Origin: Trichococcus paludicola
GTDB taxonomy: Bacteria; Bacillota; Bacilli; Lactobacillales; Aerococcaceae
NCBI RefSeq assembly: GCF_003052295.1
Contig: NZ_QBLC01000002.1
Coordinates: forward strand, 62,001-126,000
Direction: 5' to 3'
Length of the DNA stretch: 64,000 nt
The first letter of the stretch is position 1. Every line of letters starts with the position of its first letter. Made by a program: the position numbers and the translations under genes. Of this stretch, positions 7,595 through 16,875 are shown piece after piece. The notes under the pieces are model-generated. The model searched no databases and had not been told where the DNA came from. It worked only from the letters and a program-made list of their open reading frames with translations.

Positions 7595-8577
7595 TGGAAT
7601 TGGGTTCAAAAATTAGCGCAACAGGTCACTATCTTCCTGAACAGATCATCACGAACGATGATCTGTCTAAAATCATGGACACGAGTGATGAGTGGATCAG
7701 CAAAAGGACAGGCATTCGCAGTAGACACATTTCGAAGAATGAGAATACTTCTGATCTGTCAAGCAAAGCGGCCCTAAGAATTTTGCAAAACGGCAACATC
7801 ACTGCAGACCAACTGGACTTCATTATAGTAGCAACAATGACGCCGGATGCTCTTAGCCCATCGACAGCTTGCTTAGTGCAAGAACAGATAGGTGCAGTAA
7901 ATGCTTTCTGTTTCGACATCAATGCAGCATGTTCCGGCTTTGTCTATGCATTGTCCACCGGCCTCCATATGATGCAGAGCGGTCTCTATCAATATGGCAT
8001 GATCATCGGGGCTGAGACAATGTCCAAAGTCGTCAACTGGGAAGACCGTTCTACGGCTGTCCTGTTCGGGGATGGCGCAGGCGGCGTGTTGTTGGAACGA
8101 ACGGAAGATGATTGCTTCGTTGCAGAAGCGATCCATTCTGATGGTGGACGCCATATGGCATTAGTGGCGAACACAATGAAAGTAGAAAACCCGTATGGAG
8201 ACTCCTCTCAGGAGGATCAAGCTTTCCTTACGATGGATGGCAGAGCCATCTTCGATTTTGCAATCCGCAGTGTGCCAAGCGTCATACGCGAAGTGATGGA
8301 GAAAGGAAATCTTTCTGACGGCGATCTGAAGAAGATTTTGGCTCATCAAGCGAATGTGCGCTTATTGGAGGCAATCAGCAAAAAAGTGAAATTGCCATTT
8401 TCATTGTTTGCCACAAACATTGCGGAAACGGGCAACACCTCAGCAGCAAGCATTCCGATACTGTTGGATCAGCTTGTTCAAACCAAGGAAATTCAACTCG
8501 GCACCAAAGATAAGGTGCTGATGACAGGATTTGGTGGCGGCCTCACTTGGGGAGCCATCGTAGTATCATTAAACTAA
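7594..8577 (+). CDS. fabH: Beta-ketoacyl-ACP synthase III FabH
   Basis: Starts type II fatty acid synthesis by condensing acyl-CoA with malonyl-ACP. The 327-aa product carries the Cys-His-Asn triad: Cys in [13 protein letters not shown] (~112), His in [13 protein letters not shown] (~247) and Asn in [13 protein letters not shown] (~277). The C-terminal [11 protein letters not shown] loop is typical of the family. The ATG at 7594 overlaps the fabT stop by one base. An alternative TTG sits one codon earlier. It is co-transcribed with the rest of the fab-acc cluster. Confidence 0.97.
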   Translation: MELGSKISATGHYLPEQIITNDDLSKIMDTSDEWISKRTGIRSRHISKNENTSDLSSKAALRILQNGNITADQLDFIIVATMTPDALSPSTACLVQEQIGAVNAFCFDINAACSGFVYALSTGLHMMQSGLYQYGMIIGAETMSKVVNWEDRSTAVLFGDGAGGVLLERTEDDCFVAEAIHSDGGRHMALVANTMKVENPYGDSSQEDQAFLTMDGRAIFDFAIRSVPSVIREVMEKGNLSDGDLKKILAHQANVRLLEAISKKVKLPFSLFATNIAETGNTSAASIPILLDQLVQTKEIQLGTKDKVLMTGFGGGLTWGAIVVSLN

Positions 8578-8602
8578 AAAAAAATATTTGGAGGAATTTA
8601 TT

Positions 8603-8830
8603 ATGACATTCGAAAAAATCAAAGCAATCATCGTGGACCAATTGGACAAGGAAGAATCAGAAGTACAATTATTAACTAACTTCAGAGAAGACTTGGACGC
8701 AGACAGCCTGGACTTATTCCAAATCATCAATGACATCGAAGACGAATTTGACATCAAAATCGAATCAGACGAAGGCATCAACACCGTTGAAGATTTAGTT
8801 AAATACGTTGACGCTCAATTAGCAGAATAA
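8603..8830 (+). CDS. acpP: Acyl carrier protein
   Basis: 75-aa acidic helical carrier of growing acyl chains. The phosphopantetheine attachment serine is Ser35 in [13 protein letters not shown]. The LFQII helix II, in place of the common VELVM, matches the streptococcal-type AcpP associated with FabK systems. The start is ATG 8603 behind TTTGGAGGAA. The track-like earlier TTG (8588) would lie inside the ribosome site. It sits between fabH and fabK, as in streptococci. Confidence 0.97.
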   Translation: MTFEKIKAIIVDQLDKEESEVQLLTNFREDLDADSLDLFQIINDIEDEFDIKIESDEGINTVEDLVKYVDAQLAE

Positions 8831-8855
8831 GCAGTAAAAGGAAAGTAGGCCTTGT

Positions 8856-9815
8856 ATGAAGTCAGAATTATGTGAATTATTAGGCATCCAATATCCAATC
8901 ATTCAAGGAGCAATGGCGTGGGTAGCGGATGCTGATTTGGCAAGTGCCGTTTCCAATGCTGGTGGGCTTGGTCTTATAGGGACAGGACATGATAGTGTGG
9001 ATGTAGCGAAGGAAAAAATTTCCAAAATGAAAGCATTGACGGATAAACCTTTTGGCGTAAACATCATGCTTTTGAATCCGCAGGTCGATGCTGTTGTTGA
9101 AGCAGTGATCGCTTCTGGCGTTAAGGTTGTCACAACCGGTGCCGGAAGCCCAGCCCGTTTTATGAGCCAATTCAAAGAAGCAGGCATCACGGTCATCCCG
9201 GTTGTTGCTTCCGTTGCTTTAGCGAGAAGAATGGAAAAAGACGGCGCGCACGCTGTCGTTGTCGAAGGCATGGAATCCGGTGGTCACATCGGAAGAACAA
9301 CGACAATTGCCCTGGTTCCTCAGGTTGTCGATGCCGTGTCGATTCCAGTCATCGCTGCAGGCGGTATTGGTGATGGACGTGGGATGGCAGCTGCTTTCAT
9401 GTTGGGCGCATCTGCTGTTCAAGTTGGGACCCGTTTTGTTGTTGCCAAAGAATCCAATGCACATCAAAATTTCAAGAATGCCATCCTTAAAGCGAAAGAC
9501 ATCGACACAGTCATTACCGGTCAGATTACCGGACATCCTGTTCGTGTGTTGCGCAATAAATTGACCAGAGAATATCTGCAAGTCGAGAAAGAAGAGACGA
9601 GCAAGGAAAATCCGGACTTCGCAAAACTTGAAGAAATGGGCAAAGGCGCTCTGAGAAGAGCGACTGTCGATGGTGATAAAGACTACGGTTCGATGATGGC
9701 CGGCCAGATTGCTGGTTTGATTTCGAAGGAACAGACATGTCACGATATCATACAAGAGTATATGACGGAATGCAAAGAAGTTATCTTGGCCCAAGCAAAA
9801 TTGTGGGCTGAGTAA
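8856..9815 (+). CDS. fabK: Enoyl-ACP reductase II FabK (FMN-dependent)
   Basis: 319-aa flavoprotein of the nitronate monooxygenase/FabK TIM-barrel family. It reduces trans-2-enoyl-ACP with NAD(P)H. Visible segments: YPIIQGAMAWVADADLASAVSNAGGLG at the N-terminus (FMN-binding), GMESGGHIGR (~142-151) and PVIAAGGIGDGRGMAAAFMLGASAVQVGTRF (FMN phosphate). No fabI is present in the operon, so this is the local enoyl reductase. FabK enzymes are naturally insensitive to triclosan, which is established for the family and not tested here. Confidence 0.96.
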   Translation: MKSELCELLGIQYPIIQGAMAWVADADLASAVSNAGGLGLIGTGHDSVDVAKEKISKMKALTDKPFGVNIMLLNPQVDAVVEAVIASGVKVVTTGAGSPARFMSQFKEAGITVIPVVASVALARRMEKDGAHAVVVEGMESGGHIGRTTTIALVPQVVDAVSIPVIAAGGIGDGRGMAAAFMLGASAVQVGTRFVVAKESNAHQNFKNAILKAKDIDTVITGQITGHPVRVLRNKLTREYLQVEKEETSKENPDFAKLEEMGKGALRRATVDGDKDYGSMMAGQIAGLISKEQTCHDIIQEYMTECKEVILAQAKLWAE

Positions 9816-9836
9816 CAAATTTATAGAGGTGAAATA

Positions 9837-10763
9837 ATGGCAACAGCTTTTGTCTATAGTGGTCAAGGTGCGCAATATTTCGGAATGGGTCAAGAACTTT
9901 ATAACGAGTATGCCGTTGTGCGCACTGTTTTTGATGAGGCTTCAGCAACGCTTGGTTACGATGTTGCAGAATTATGTTTCCAAGAGAATGACAAGCTTCA
10001 TTTAACTGAATATACACAACCAGCAATCTTAACGGTTAGCTACGCCCTTGATCAATTACTAGCTGAAAAGGGAATTCAGCCAGATTTTGTTGCAGGATTG
10101 AGCCTCGGAGAATATACAGCACTGGTGAAAGCCAATGCTTTTTCTTTTAATGAGGCTATTTCGCTCGTAGCGAAACGCGGCAAATACATGAGTGAGGCAG
10201 TGCCGGCCGGCCGTGGCAAAATGGCCGCCGTCATGAATGCGGAACGCTCCGTGATCGAAGAATCTTGCCGGGAAGCAAGCGAGACCGCTTATGTCGCGCC
10301 TGCCAACTACAATATGCCGACGCAGATCGTCATCGGCGGGGAAATCGAAGGCGTTAATAAAGCCATCGAAATCCTTGAGTCCAAAGGCGTGAAACGCATC
10401 ATCCCGTTGAATGTCAGCGGTCCTTTCCATACAGCTCTGTTGCATCCTGCAGCAGAAAAGTTGGAAGTGGCTTTGGCTGAGGTGAACGTGGATGAACCGA
10501 AGATACCTGTCGTCGGCAATACCGAAGCGACCATCGTAGCAAGGGATGCCATCAAGGGTCTGCTGGTGCGTCAGATCGAATCGCCGGTATTATGGGAAGA
10601 CAGCGTCCGCAAGCTGGTTGAACTGGGTGTGGACACCTTCGTGGAAGTCGGCCCAGGCACGACTTTAAGCAAATTCATCAAAAAAATCAACAAAGAGGTC
10701 GCTGTATATAATGTGGAGGATTTGAAATCCCTCACGAAGACCCTTGAAGCATTGCAAAAATAA
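9837..10763 (+). CDS. fabD: Malonyl-CoA:ACP transacylase FabD
   Basis: 308 aa. It loads malonyl groups onto ACP. The N-terminal FVYSGQGAQYFGMG (oxyanion-hole Gln), the nucleophile elbow AGLSLGEYTAL (Ser ~90) and the catalytic His in VSGPFHTALL (~200) are all present, with VEVGPGTTLSKF at the C-terminus. The ATG start follows AGAGGTGAAATA. It is part of the fab operon, 21 bases after fabK. Confidence 0.97.
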   Translation: MATAFVYSGQGAQYFGMGQELYNEYAVVRTVFDEASATLGYDVAELCFQENDKLHLTEYTQPAILTVSYALDQLLAEKGIQPDFVAGLSLGEYTALVKANAFSFNEAISLVAKRGKYMSEAVPAGRGKMAAVMNAERSVIEESCREASETAYVAPANYNMPTQIVIGGEIEGVNKAIEILESKGVKRIIPLNVSGPFHTALLHPAAEKLEVALAEVNVDEPKIPVVGNTEATIVARDAIKGLLVRQIESPVLWEDSVRKLVELGVDTFVEVGPGTTLSKFIKKINKEVAVYNVEDLKSLTKTLEALQK

Positions 10764-10792
10764 GTAGATCAGACAAGAAAAGAGGGATAGTC

Positions 10793-11524
10793 TTGGATTT
10801 AAAAGGAAAGACGGTCATCGTCACTGGTAGTTCAAGAGGAATCGGGGAAGCCATCGCTGAAGCATATGCGAAACGTGGAGCCAATATCGTTCTGAACGCA
10901 CGCAAACCGATTGCTGAAGAAAAAATTGCGCATCTGGAATCCTACGGCGTCACTGTCAAAACACTCTTAGGTGACGTCAGCGATTTTCAGACTGCCAAAG
11001 AAATCGTCAGCCAAGCCAAAGAACTGTTCGGTTCCGTTGATGTTTTGGTTAACAATGCAGGGATCACCCGCGACAAATTGATCATGCGCATGGATGAAGA
11101 GGATTTCGATGCCACTTATCAAGTGAATCTGAAGGGAACCTTCAATATGATCCGCCACGCTTTGCCGCTTATGCTGAAGCAAAGAGCCGGCAGCATCATC
11201 AATATCTCAAGCGTCGTCGGCGAAACCGGAAATACAGGGCAGGCCAACTATGCTGCCAGCAAAGCCGGAATCATCGGATTGACGAAATCTGTCGCCCGTG
11301 AAGCTGCAACAAGAGGCATTACTTGCAATGCCATTGCTCCAGGATTCATCGAAACGGAAATGACGGATGTTCTTTCAGAGAAGATTCAGGAACAAATGTT
11401 GACGCAAATCCCATTGAAACGATTTGGAAAAGCCGAAGAAGTGGCAAACACTGCTGTCTTCTTAAGTGAGAATACTTACATCACCGGCCAGACCATCAGT
11501 GTCAATGGCGGAATGTACATGTAA
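10793..11524 (+). CDS. fabG: 3-oxoacyl-ACP reductase FabG
   Basis: 243-aa classical short-chain dehydrogenase that reduces 3-ketoacyl-ACP with NADPH. It has the Rossmann motif TGSSRGIGEAIA (~10-21), NNAGITRD (~86), catalytic Ser in INISSVVG (~138) and YAASKAG (~151-157). The start codon is TTG at 10793, with AGAGGGATAG just upstream. It lies between fabD and fabF in the usual order. Confidence 0.97.
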   Translation: MDLKGKTVIVTGSSRGIGEAIAEAYAKRGANIVLNARKPIAEEKIAHLESYGVTVKTLLGDVSDFQTAKEIVSQAKELFGSVDVLVNNAGITRDKLIMRMDEEDFDATYQVNLKGTFNMIRHALPLMLKQRAGSIINISSVVGETGNTGQANYAASKAGIIGLTKSVAREAATRGITCNAIAPGFIETEMTDVLSEKIQEQMLTQIPLKRFGKAEEVANTAVFLSENTYITGQTISVNGGMYM

Positions 11525-11539
11525 GACAGGAGGATAAAT

Positions 11540-12775
11540 ATGAATCGCGTTGTAATTACAGGTATGGGTGCTATCACACCTTTAGGAAATACAGTCACTG
11601 AATATTGGGACGGCATCAAAAACGGTAAAAACGGCATTGCTGCCATAACTAATTTTGATGCATCCGAAACGGGCATTTCTGTCGCAGGCGAAGTGAAAGA
11701 CTTCGATGCGACCTTATATATGGACCGCAAAGAGTACAAGCGTATGGATCTGTTTTCGCAATACGCGGTAGCAGCCTCCGCTCAAGCCGTTGAGCAAAGC
11801 GGTATCGATATGGAGAAAATCGATGCGGATCGTTTTGGCGTTACCATCGGCTCTGGTGTCGGCGGATTCATCACAATGGAATCCGGCATCATCAAAATGC
11901 ACGAAAAAGGACCGAAACGCGTACCGCCTATGTTCGTACCGATGGCGATCGGAAACATGGCGGCAGGGAATACTGCCATCAAATTCGGAGCAAAAGGACC
12001 GAGCATGGACATTGTCACTGCTTGTGCTTCCGCGACAAACTCAATCGGAGAAGCTTTCCGCAGCATCAAACATGGTTACGCAGACCTGATGCTTGCAGGT
12101 GGAGCAGAAGCAACGGTCTGTGAAATCGGCATCGCTGGTTTTGCGGCACTGACTGCTTTGTCCACAAGCACTGATCCAGATCGCGCTTCCATTCCTTTCG
12201 ATAAAGAAAGAAATGGTTTTGTAATGGGTGAAGGAGCCGGCATCTTGATGCTTGAAAATCTTGATCACGCATTGGAACGCGGCGCAAATATCTTGGGTGA
12301 AGTTGTCGGATATGGTGTTACTTGTGATGCTTACCATATGACTGCTCCATCAGCGGATGGCAGCGGAGCTGGCAAAGCGATGCTTCAAGCTATGAAAGAA
12401 GCGGGCATCACTCCGGCACAAGTTGATTACATCAACGCTCACGGAACGAGCACGGCAGCAAACGATTCAGGCGAAACGGCTGCCATCAAATACGCTTTCG
12501 GCGAAGAAGCATACAAAGTCGCTATCTCAAGCACAAAGAGCATGACGGGGCATCTATTGGGCGCTGCCGGAGGTATCGAAGCGGTAGTCTGCGTTAAAGC
12601 CATTCAGGACGACTTCCTGCCGCCAACAATCGGGTTCCAAGTGGCTGACGAAGGCTGTGATTTGGACTACATCCCGAACGTCGGTCGTGAAAAAGAAGTC
12701 ACTTACACATTGAGCAACTCTTTGGGCTTCGGCGGCCATAATGCCGTACTATGTTTCAAAAAATGGGAGGCTTAA
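11540..12775 (+). CDS. fabF: Beta-ketoacyl-ACP synthase II FabF
   Basis: 411-aa elongating condensing enzyme. The catalytic Cys is in DIVTACASATNSIGEAF (~164), and the two histidines are in NAHGTSTAANDSGE (~304) and SMTGHLLGAAGG (~341). The C-terminal NSLGFGGHNAVLCF is also typical. A strong AGGAGG ribosome site precedes the ATG. The last codons carry the GGGAGG site for accB, which starts 3 bases after the stop. Confidence 0.98.
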   Translation: MNRVVITGMGAITPLGNTVTEYWDGIKNGKNGIAAITNFDASETGISVAGEVKDFDATLYMDRKEYKRMDLFSQYAVAASAQAVEQSGIDMEKIDADRFGVTIGSGVGGFITMESGIIKMHEKGPKRVPPMFVPMAIGNMAAGNTAIKFGAKGPSMDIVTACASATNSIGEAFRSIKHGYADLMLAGGAEATVCEIGIAGFAALTALSTSTDPDRASIPFDKERNGFVMGEGAGILMLENLDHALERGANILGEVVGYGVTCDAYHMTAPSADGSGAGKAMLQAMKEAGITPAQVDYINAHGTSTAANDSGETAAIKYAFGEEAYKVAISSTKSMTGHLLGAAGGIEAVVCVKAIQDDFLPPTIGFQVADEGCDLDYIPNVGREKEVTYTLSNSLGFGGHNAVLCFKKWEA

Positions 12776-12778
12776 TAC

Positions 12779-13240
12779 GTGAATATTGAAGATGTAAAAA
12801 GCCTCATTTCCTTGATCGATGAATCAACCTTGACTGAATTGCATTATCAGACAGGCGACTTTCAACTTTTGTTGTCCAAGAATAAGTCGGTCCAATCGAA
12901 GCAACCGTCAAACGATAGCATTCCGGCAGCAGCTCCAACTCCAGCAGTGACTGCTCCGGTCCAAAACATCAAAGAAGCCGTTTCTGAAGCGACTGCGAAA
13001 AAAGAAGGACAGATCATTACTTCTCCGATTGTCGGCGTTGTTTACCTTTCACCGACTCCGGATGCGAAACCGTATGCCACTAAAGGCCAAATCATCGCTA
13101 AAGGCGATGTAGTCTGCTTGGTGGAAGCAATGAAACTTATGAATGAAATCAAAAGCGAATTCGATGGGGAAATCGTTGAAGTGTTGGTCGAAAATGAACA
13201 AATCGTTGAATACAACCAACCGCTGTTCCGCATCGTCTAA
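12779..13240 (+). CDS. accB: Biotin carboxyl carrier protein AccB
   Basis: 153-aa biotin-carrying subunit of acetyl-CoA carboxylase. The N-terminal region is followed by an Ala/Pro-rich mobile linker (residues ~45-75). The C-terminal biotinyl domain has the target lysine in LVEAMKLMNEI (~120). The start is GTG at 12779. It sits between fabF and fabZ, as in streptococci. Confidence 0.96.
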   Translation: MNIEDVKSLISLIDESTLTELHYQTGDFQLLLSKNKSVQSKQPSNDSIPAAAPTPAVTAPVQNIKEAVSEATAKKEGQIITSPIVGVVYLSPTPDAKPYATKGQIIAKGDVVCLVEAMKLMNEIKSEFDGEIVEVLVENEQIVEYNQPLFRIV

Positions 13241-13258
13241 AAAAAGGAGACTATTAAA

Positions 13259-13690
13259 ATGAGTTTATTAAGCGCACAAGAAGTTATGGCTATCATCCCG
13301 AACCGCTACCCAATTTTCTTCATCGACAAAGTTGAAGAGTTGACACCAGGCGAGCACATCGTCTGCTACAAAAACGTTACAATCAACGAGCCTTTCTTCC
13401 AAGGGCATTTCCCAGGCGAACCAGTAATGCCAGGCGTATTGATCGTTGAAGCATTGGCTCAAGCAGGATCTATCCCATTGTTGACATTACCGGATTTCGA
13501 AGGACAAACAGCTTACCTAGGCGGATTGAATAAAGTCAAATTCCGTCAAAAAGTTGTTCCTGGCGATGTTTTGCGTCTGCAAGTGGATATCATCAAATTG
13601 AAAAAATTTGCGGGAATCGGTTATGGACAAGCTTTTGTCGGAGACAAAAAAGTTTGTGAAGTTGAAATGACCTTCATCATTGGTAGATAA
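13259..13690 (+). CDS. fabZ: 3-hydroxyacyl-ACP dehydratase FabZ
   Basis: 143-aa hot-dog fold dehydratase. The active-site His is in [25 protein letters not shown] (~48), with the partner Glu in the same segment. It removes water from 3-hydroxyacyl-ACP. Whether it can also isomerise, as FabN does in enterococci, cannot be told from the motif. No fabM or second fabZ is in this operon. A clean AAAGGAG site precedes the ATG. Confidence 0.95.
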   Translation: MSLLSAQEVMAIIPNRYPIFFIDKVEELTPGEHIVCYKNVTINEPFFQGHFPGEPVMPGVLIVEALAQAGSIPLLTLPDFEGQTAYLGGLNKVKFRQKVVPGDVLRLQVDIIKLKKFAGIGYGQAFVGDKKVCEVEMTFIIGR

Positions 13691-13691
13691 C

Positions 13692-15068
13692 ATGTTTACG
13701 AAGGTATTGATCGCAAACAGAGGAGAAATTGCTGTAAGGATCATTCGTGCTTGTCATGAGTTAGGAATCCAGACGGTAGCGGTCTATTCTGAAGCTGACC
13801 GCGAAGCGTTGCATACACAGTTGGCCACTCAGGCCATTTGTATCGGTCCTGCCAAAGCGAGCGATTCCTATTTGAATATGACGAGCATTTTGAGTGCGGC
13901 AGTCGTTACAGGAGCCCAAGCCATCCATCCAGGTTTCGGGTTCCTCTCGGAAAACAGTGCATTCGCCACAATGTGTGAAGAAATGAATATCCGATTCATC
14001 GGACCTTCTTCCACCATCATCGACCTGATGGGCAACAAAGCAAACGCCCGCAAAACGATGATCGCAGCAGGCGTACCTGTCACTCCGGGAAGCGAAGGCT
14101 ACATCTCTTCATATGAAGATGCCGTGGCGCAAGCAGAGAAGATTGGTTATCCGGTCATCCTGAAAGCTGCCGCTGGTGGTGGCGGTAAAGGGATGCGGAA
14201 AGTCTACCAAGAAAATGGTCTGGAAGCAGCCTTCAACCAAGCGAAAGCTGAAGCAAAGGCTGCCTTCGGGGACGACCGCATGTATCTTGAAAAGATCATC
14301 ACACCGGCTCGTCATATTGAAGTGCAGATTTTAGGGGATTCATTCGGCAATGTCGTCCATCTGGGTGAGCGTGATTGCTCTCTCCAACGCAATCATCAGA
14401 AAGTGTTGGAAGAAAGTCCGTCCACGTTCATCACCGAAGCGACCCGCAAAGCCATGGGGGACGTCGCCATCCGAGCGGCTAAACATGTTGGCTACACGAA
14501 TGCAGGCACTATCGAATTCCTTGTCGACACGGAACAGCGTTTCTATTTCATGGAAATGAACACGCGTATCCAAGTGGAGCACCCGGTAACCGAAATGGCG
14601 ACTGGCATCGATATCGTCAAGGAACAATTGCGCATCGCGAGCGGTGAGCCTTTGTCCTTTACGCAGGATGATGTTGCCATCACCGGTCACACTATCGAGT
14701 GCCGTATCAACGCTGAAAATCCGGCTTTGGGTTTCCGCCCTTCCTCCGGTAAAATCGACTACCTGTTCTTGCCAAGCGGCGGGAATGGACTGCGTGTGGA
14801 AAGCGCCATGTACGGCGGATATATGATTCCGCCATTCTATGACTCGATGATCGCCAAAATCATCACAAAAGGCGACGACAGAAGCGAAGCAATCGCTAAA
14901 ATGAGGCGTGCGCTTCAGGAACTGGTCATCGAAGGAGTCGACACGAACCAATTCTTCCAGGAAGATATTCTGCAGGATCCTAATTTCATTTCCGGAGATT
15001 ACGATACGGAATATCTTCAGAACGTGTTCCTGAAAACGTGGGCACCTGAAGAAGAGGAAAGTGTATAA
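13692..15068 (+). CDS. accC: Acetyl-CoA carboxylase, biotin carboxylase subunit AccC
   Basis: 458-aa ATP-grasp enzyme that carboxylates biotin on AccB. It shows KVLIANRGEIAVRIIRA at the N-terminus, the ATP-grasp glycine loop LKAAAGGGGKGMRKV (~155-170), ERDCSLQRNHQKVLEE, MEMNTRIQVEHPVTE (~285-300) and RINAENP. The ATG at 13692 begins one base after the fabZ stop. An in-frame TTG at 13680 is an alternative. Length agrees with the family. Confidence 0.97.
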   Translation: MFTKVLIANRGEIAVRIIRACHELGIQTVAVYSEADREALHTQLATQAICIGPAKASDSYLNMTSILSAAVVTGAQAIHPGFGFLSENSAFATMCEEMNIRFIGPSSTIIDLMGNKANARKTMIAAGVPVTPGSEGYISSYEDAVAQAEKIGYPVILKAAAGGGGKGMRKVYQENGLEAAFNQAKAEAKAAFGDDRMYLEKIITPARHIEVQILGDSFGNVVHLGERDCSLQRNHQKVLEESPSTFITEATRKAMGDVAIRAAKHVGYTNAGTIEFLVDTEQRFYFMEMNTRIQVEHPVTEMATGIDIVKEQLRIASGEPLSFTQDDVAITGHTIECRINAENPALGFRPSSGKIDYLFLPSGGNGLRVESAMYGGYMIPPFYDSMIAKIITKGDDRSEAIAKMRRALQELVIEGVDTNQFFQEDILQDPNFISGDYDTEYLQNVFLKTWAPEEEESV

Positions 15069-15104
15069 ATCAATTAGTCAAGAAGTCACACTAGAGGTGA
15101 GGAA

Positions 15105-15980
15105 ATGAAATTATTTCGTAAGCGTCCTTACATTCCGATAGCTCAAGTTCCCGCTTCAAAAACAGACGATCAGAAACCGATCGTTCCTGAAGGCTTATGG
15201 GAAAAATGCCCGAATTGTCAAAAGACGATCTACAGCAAGGATTTGGGGAAAGATAAAGTATGCCCGCATTGTGCCTATAATTTCAGGATTTCGGCATATG
15301 AACGCATTTCCAATATCGTTGATGAAGGTTCTTTTGATGAATGGAACGCGCTCATGCCCGAAGAAAATCCATTGGCTTTTCCGGGGTATGAGAACAAACT
15401 GAAGATTGCCAAAGAAAAAACGGGACTTGACGAGGCGGTTGTAACCGGCGCGGCATTCATCAATAAGCATAAAGTTGCTTTGTGTGTGATGGATTCGAAC
15501 TTTATCATGGCAAGCATGGGGAAAGTTGTCGGTGAGAAGCTGACGCTCGCGTTTGAACGCGCAACGTCAGAAAAGCTCCCGATCATTGTCTTCACTGCTT
15601 CGGGCGGCGCCAGAATGCAAGAGGGAATCATGTCCTTGATGCAGATGGCGAAAGTCAGCGTTGCGGTCTCCAATCACAGTAAAGCAGGGCTGTTGTACAT
15701 CACAGTCTTGACCGATCCGACGACTGGGGGCGTAACGGCCAGCTTTGCGATGCAAGGGGATATTATCCTGGCTGAAACAGGCGCGACTGTCGGTTTCGCC
15801 GGCAAACGCGTCATTGAACAGACAATCAAAGCGAAATTGCCTGAAGGTTTCCAGACAGCTGAAAAGGTGCTGGAAAACGGCTTTATCGATAAAATTGTTG
15901 CCAGAAAAGATTTGAAAAGAGCATTGCAGCATCTATTGCTGCTGCATGCTCCTGCAGAAAAGGCGGGTGAAGTGCAGTGA
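15105..15980 (+). CDS. accD: Acetyl-CoA carboxylase carboxyltransferase subunit beta AccD
   Basis: 291 aa. The N-terminal zinc ribbon CPNC...CPHC (residues ~35-57) and the crotonase-like carboxyltransferase domain with TASGGARMQEGIMSLMQMAK and TDPTTGGVTASFAMQGD are present. It works with AccA to move CO2 from biotin to acetyl-CoA. A GAGGTGAGGAA site precedes the ATG. It overlaps accA by 4 bases (GTGA). Confidence 0.97.
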   Translation: MKLFRKRPYIPIAQVPASKTDDQKPIVPEGLWEKCPNCQKTIYSKDLGKDKVCPHCAYNFRISAYERISNIVDEGSFDEWNALMPEENPLAFPGYENKLKIAKEKTGLDEAVVTGAAFINKHKVALCVMDSNFIMASMGKVVGEKLTLAFERATSEKLPIIVFTASGGARMQEGIMSLMQMAKVSVAVSNHSKAGLLYITVLTDPTTGGVTASFAMQGDIILAETGATVGFAGKRVIEQTIKAKLPEGFQTAEKVLENGFIDKIVARKDLKRALQHLLLLHAPAEKAGEVQ

Positions 15981-16759
15981 AGGATGTCAAAGAAATTATC
16001 ACCTCTGCAAGAAGCATCTCCCGTCTGACGGCGACAGAAATGATCCATGCCATCTGTGAAGGTTTTGTTGAATTCCACGGCGACAGAAAATTTGGTGACG
16101 ACCCTGCTATCGTCGGTGGGATTGCATTGCTGGATGACATGCCGGTTACCGTCATCGGAACCCAAAAGGGCCACGATGTGACTGAGAATGTCTACCGGAA
16201 TTTTGGATCTCCGCATCCAGAAGGCTACCGGAAGGCGATTCGCTTGATGAAGCAGGCGGAGAAATTCAATCGTCCAATCGTCACTTTCATCAATACCTCA
16301 GGCGCTTTTTGCGATGTCGATTCTGAGGACCGAGGCATCGGTGAAGCAATCGCTGAATCGCTTTTAGTGATGAGTCAACTGACAGTTCCTTTCATCGCCA
16401 TCTTCATCGGCGAGGGAGGCAGCGGCGGTGCATTGGCGCTGGCGATGGGCAACGAGGTTTGGATGTTGGAGAATACCATGTATTCTGTCCTATCCCCCGA
16501 AGGCTTCGCCTCGATTTTATGGAAGGATTCCTCGCGATCCGATGAAGCAGCCAAAGTAATGAAGTTGACGCCGGATGATCTTTTTTCATTGGACGTCATC
16601 GATAAAATCATTATGGAAACTCGCAGGAAAGTGGCCCGGAAATCGGATGATGTGATGCTGGAACTGAAGCGGGAATTAAGTGCTAAGCTGAAAGAGCTGA
16701 AGCAACTGACTCCAGCAGAATTGGTTGAGCAACGCCAAAAACGATTCCGTAATTATTGA
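15977..16759 (+). CDS. accA: Acetyl-CoA carboxylase carboxyltransferase subunit alpha AccA
   Basis: 260 aa, partner of AccD in the carboxyltransferase. It has GGIALLDDMPVTVIGTQKG, FINTSGAFCDVDSEDRGIGEAIA, FIGEGGSGGALALAMGNEV and YSVLSPEGFASILWKD. The start is GTG inside the accD stop region. It lacks the longer N-terminal helix of proteobacterial AccA (~320 aa), as is normal in lactic acid bacteria. It is the last gene of the operon, followed by a strong terminator. Confidence 0.97.
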   Translation: MKDVKEIITSARSISRLTATEMIHAICEGFVEFHGDRKFGDDPAIVGGIALLDDMPVTVIGTQKGHDVTENVYRNFGSPHPEGYRKAIRLMKQAEKFNRPIVTFINTSGAFCDVDSEDRGIGEAIAESLLVMSQLTVPFIAIFIGEGGSGGALALAMGNEVWMLENTMYSVLSPEGFASILWKDSSRSDEAAKVMKLTPDDLFSLDVIDKIIMETRRKVARKSDDVMLELKRELSAKLKELKQLTPAELVEQRQKRFRNY

Positions 16760-16776
16760 TTCAAGAACAGCTATGG

Positions 16777-16814
16777 ACCGCCCGCACAGCAGCAGTTGTG
16801 CGGGCGGTTTTTTT
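16777..16814 (+). terminator. Terminator of the fab-acc operon
   Basis: ACCGCCCGCACA (16777-16788) pairs perfectly with TGTGCGGGCGGT (16797-16808), followed by seven Ts. Confidence 0.96.
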
Positions 16815-16828
16815 CGCGTCCGCTTTTA

Positions 16829-16837
16829 TGATATAAT
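16829..16837 (+). promoter_or_regulatory. Extended -10 promoter for the TPR-like gene
   Basis: TGA-TATAAT (TATAAT at 16832-16837), an extended -10 that begins just after the fab-acc terminator. No good -35. Confidence 0.7.
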
Positions 16838-16875
16838 GACCTAACAGGAAATCAGCTTAGATTGGGGTGATGGAA

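Noticed and set aside
14340-14951. 203-aa minus-strand ORF inside accC
   Set aside because: It lies entirely within the conserved biotin carboxylase gene and has no plausible start signal.
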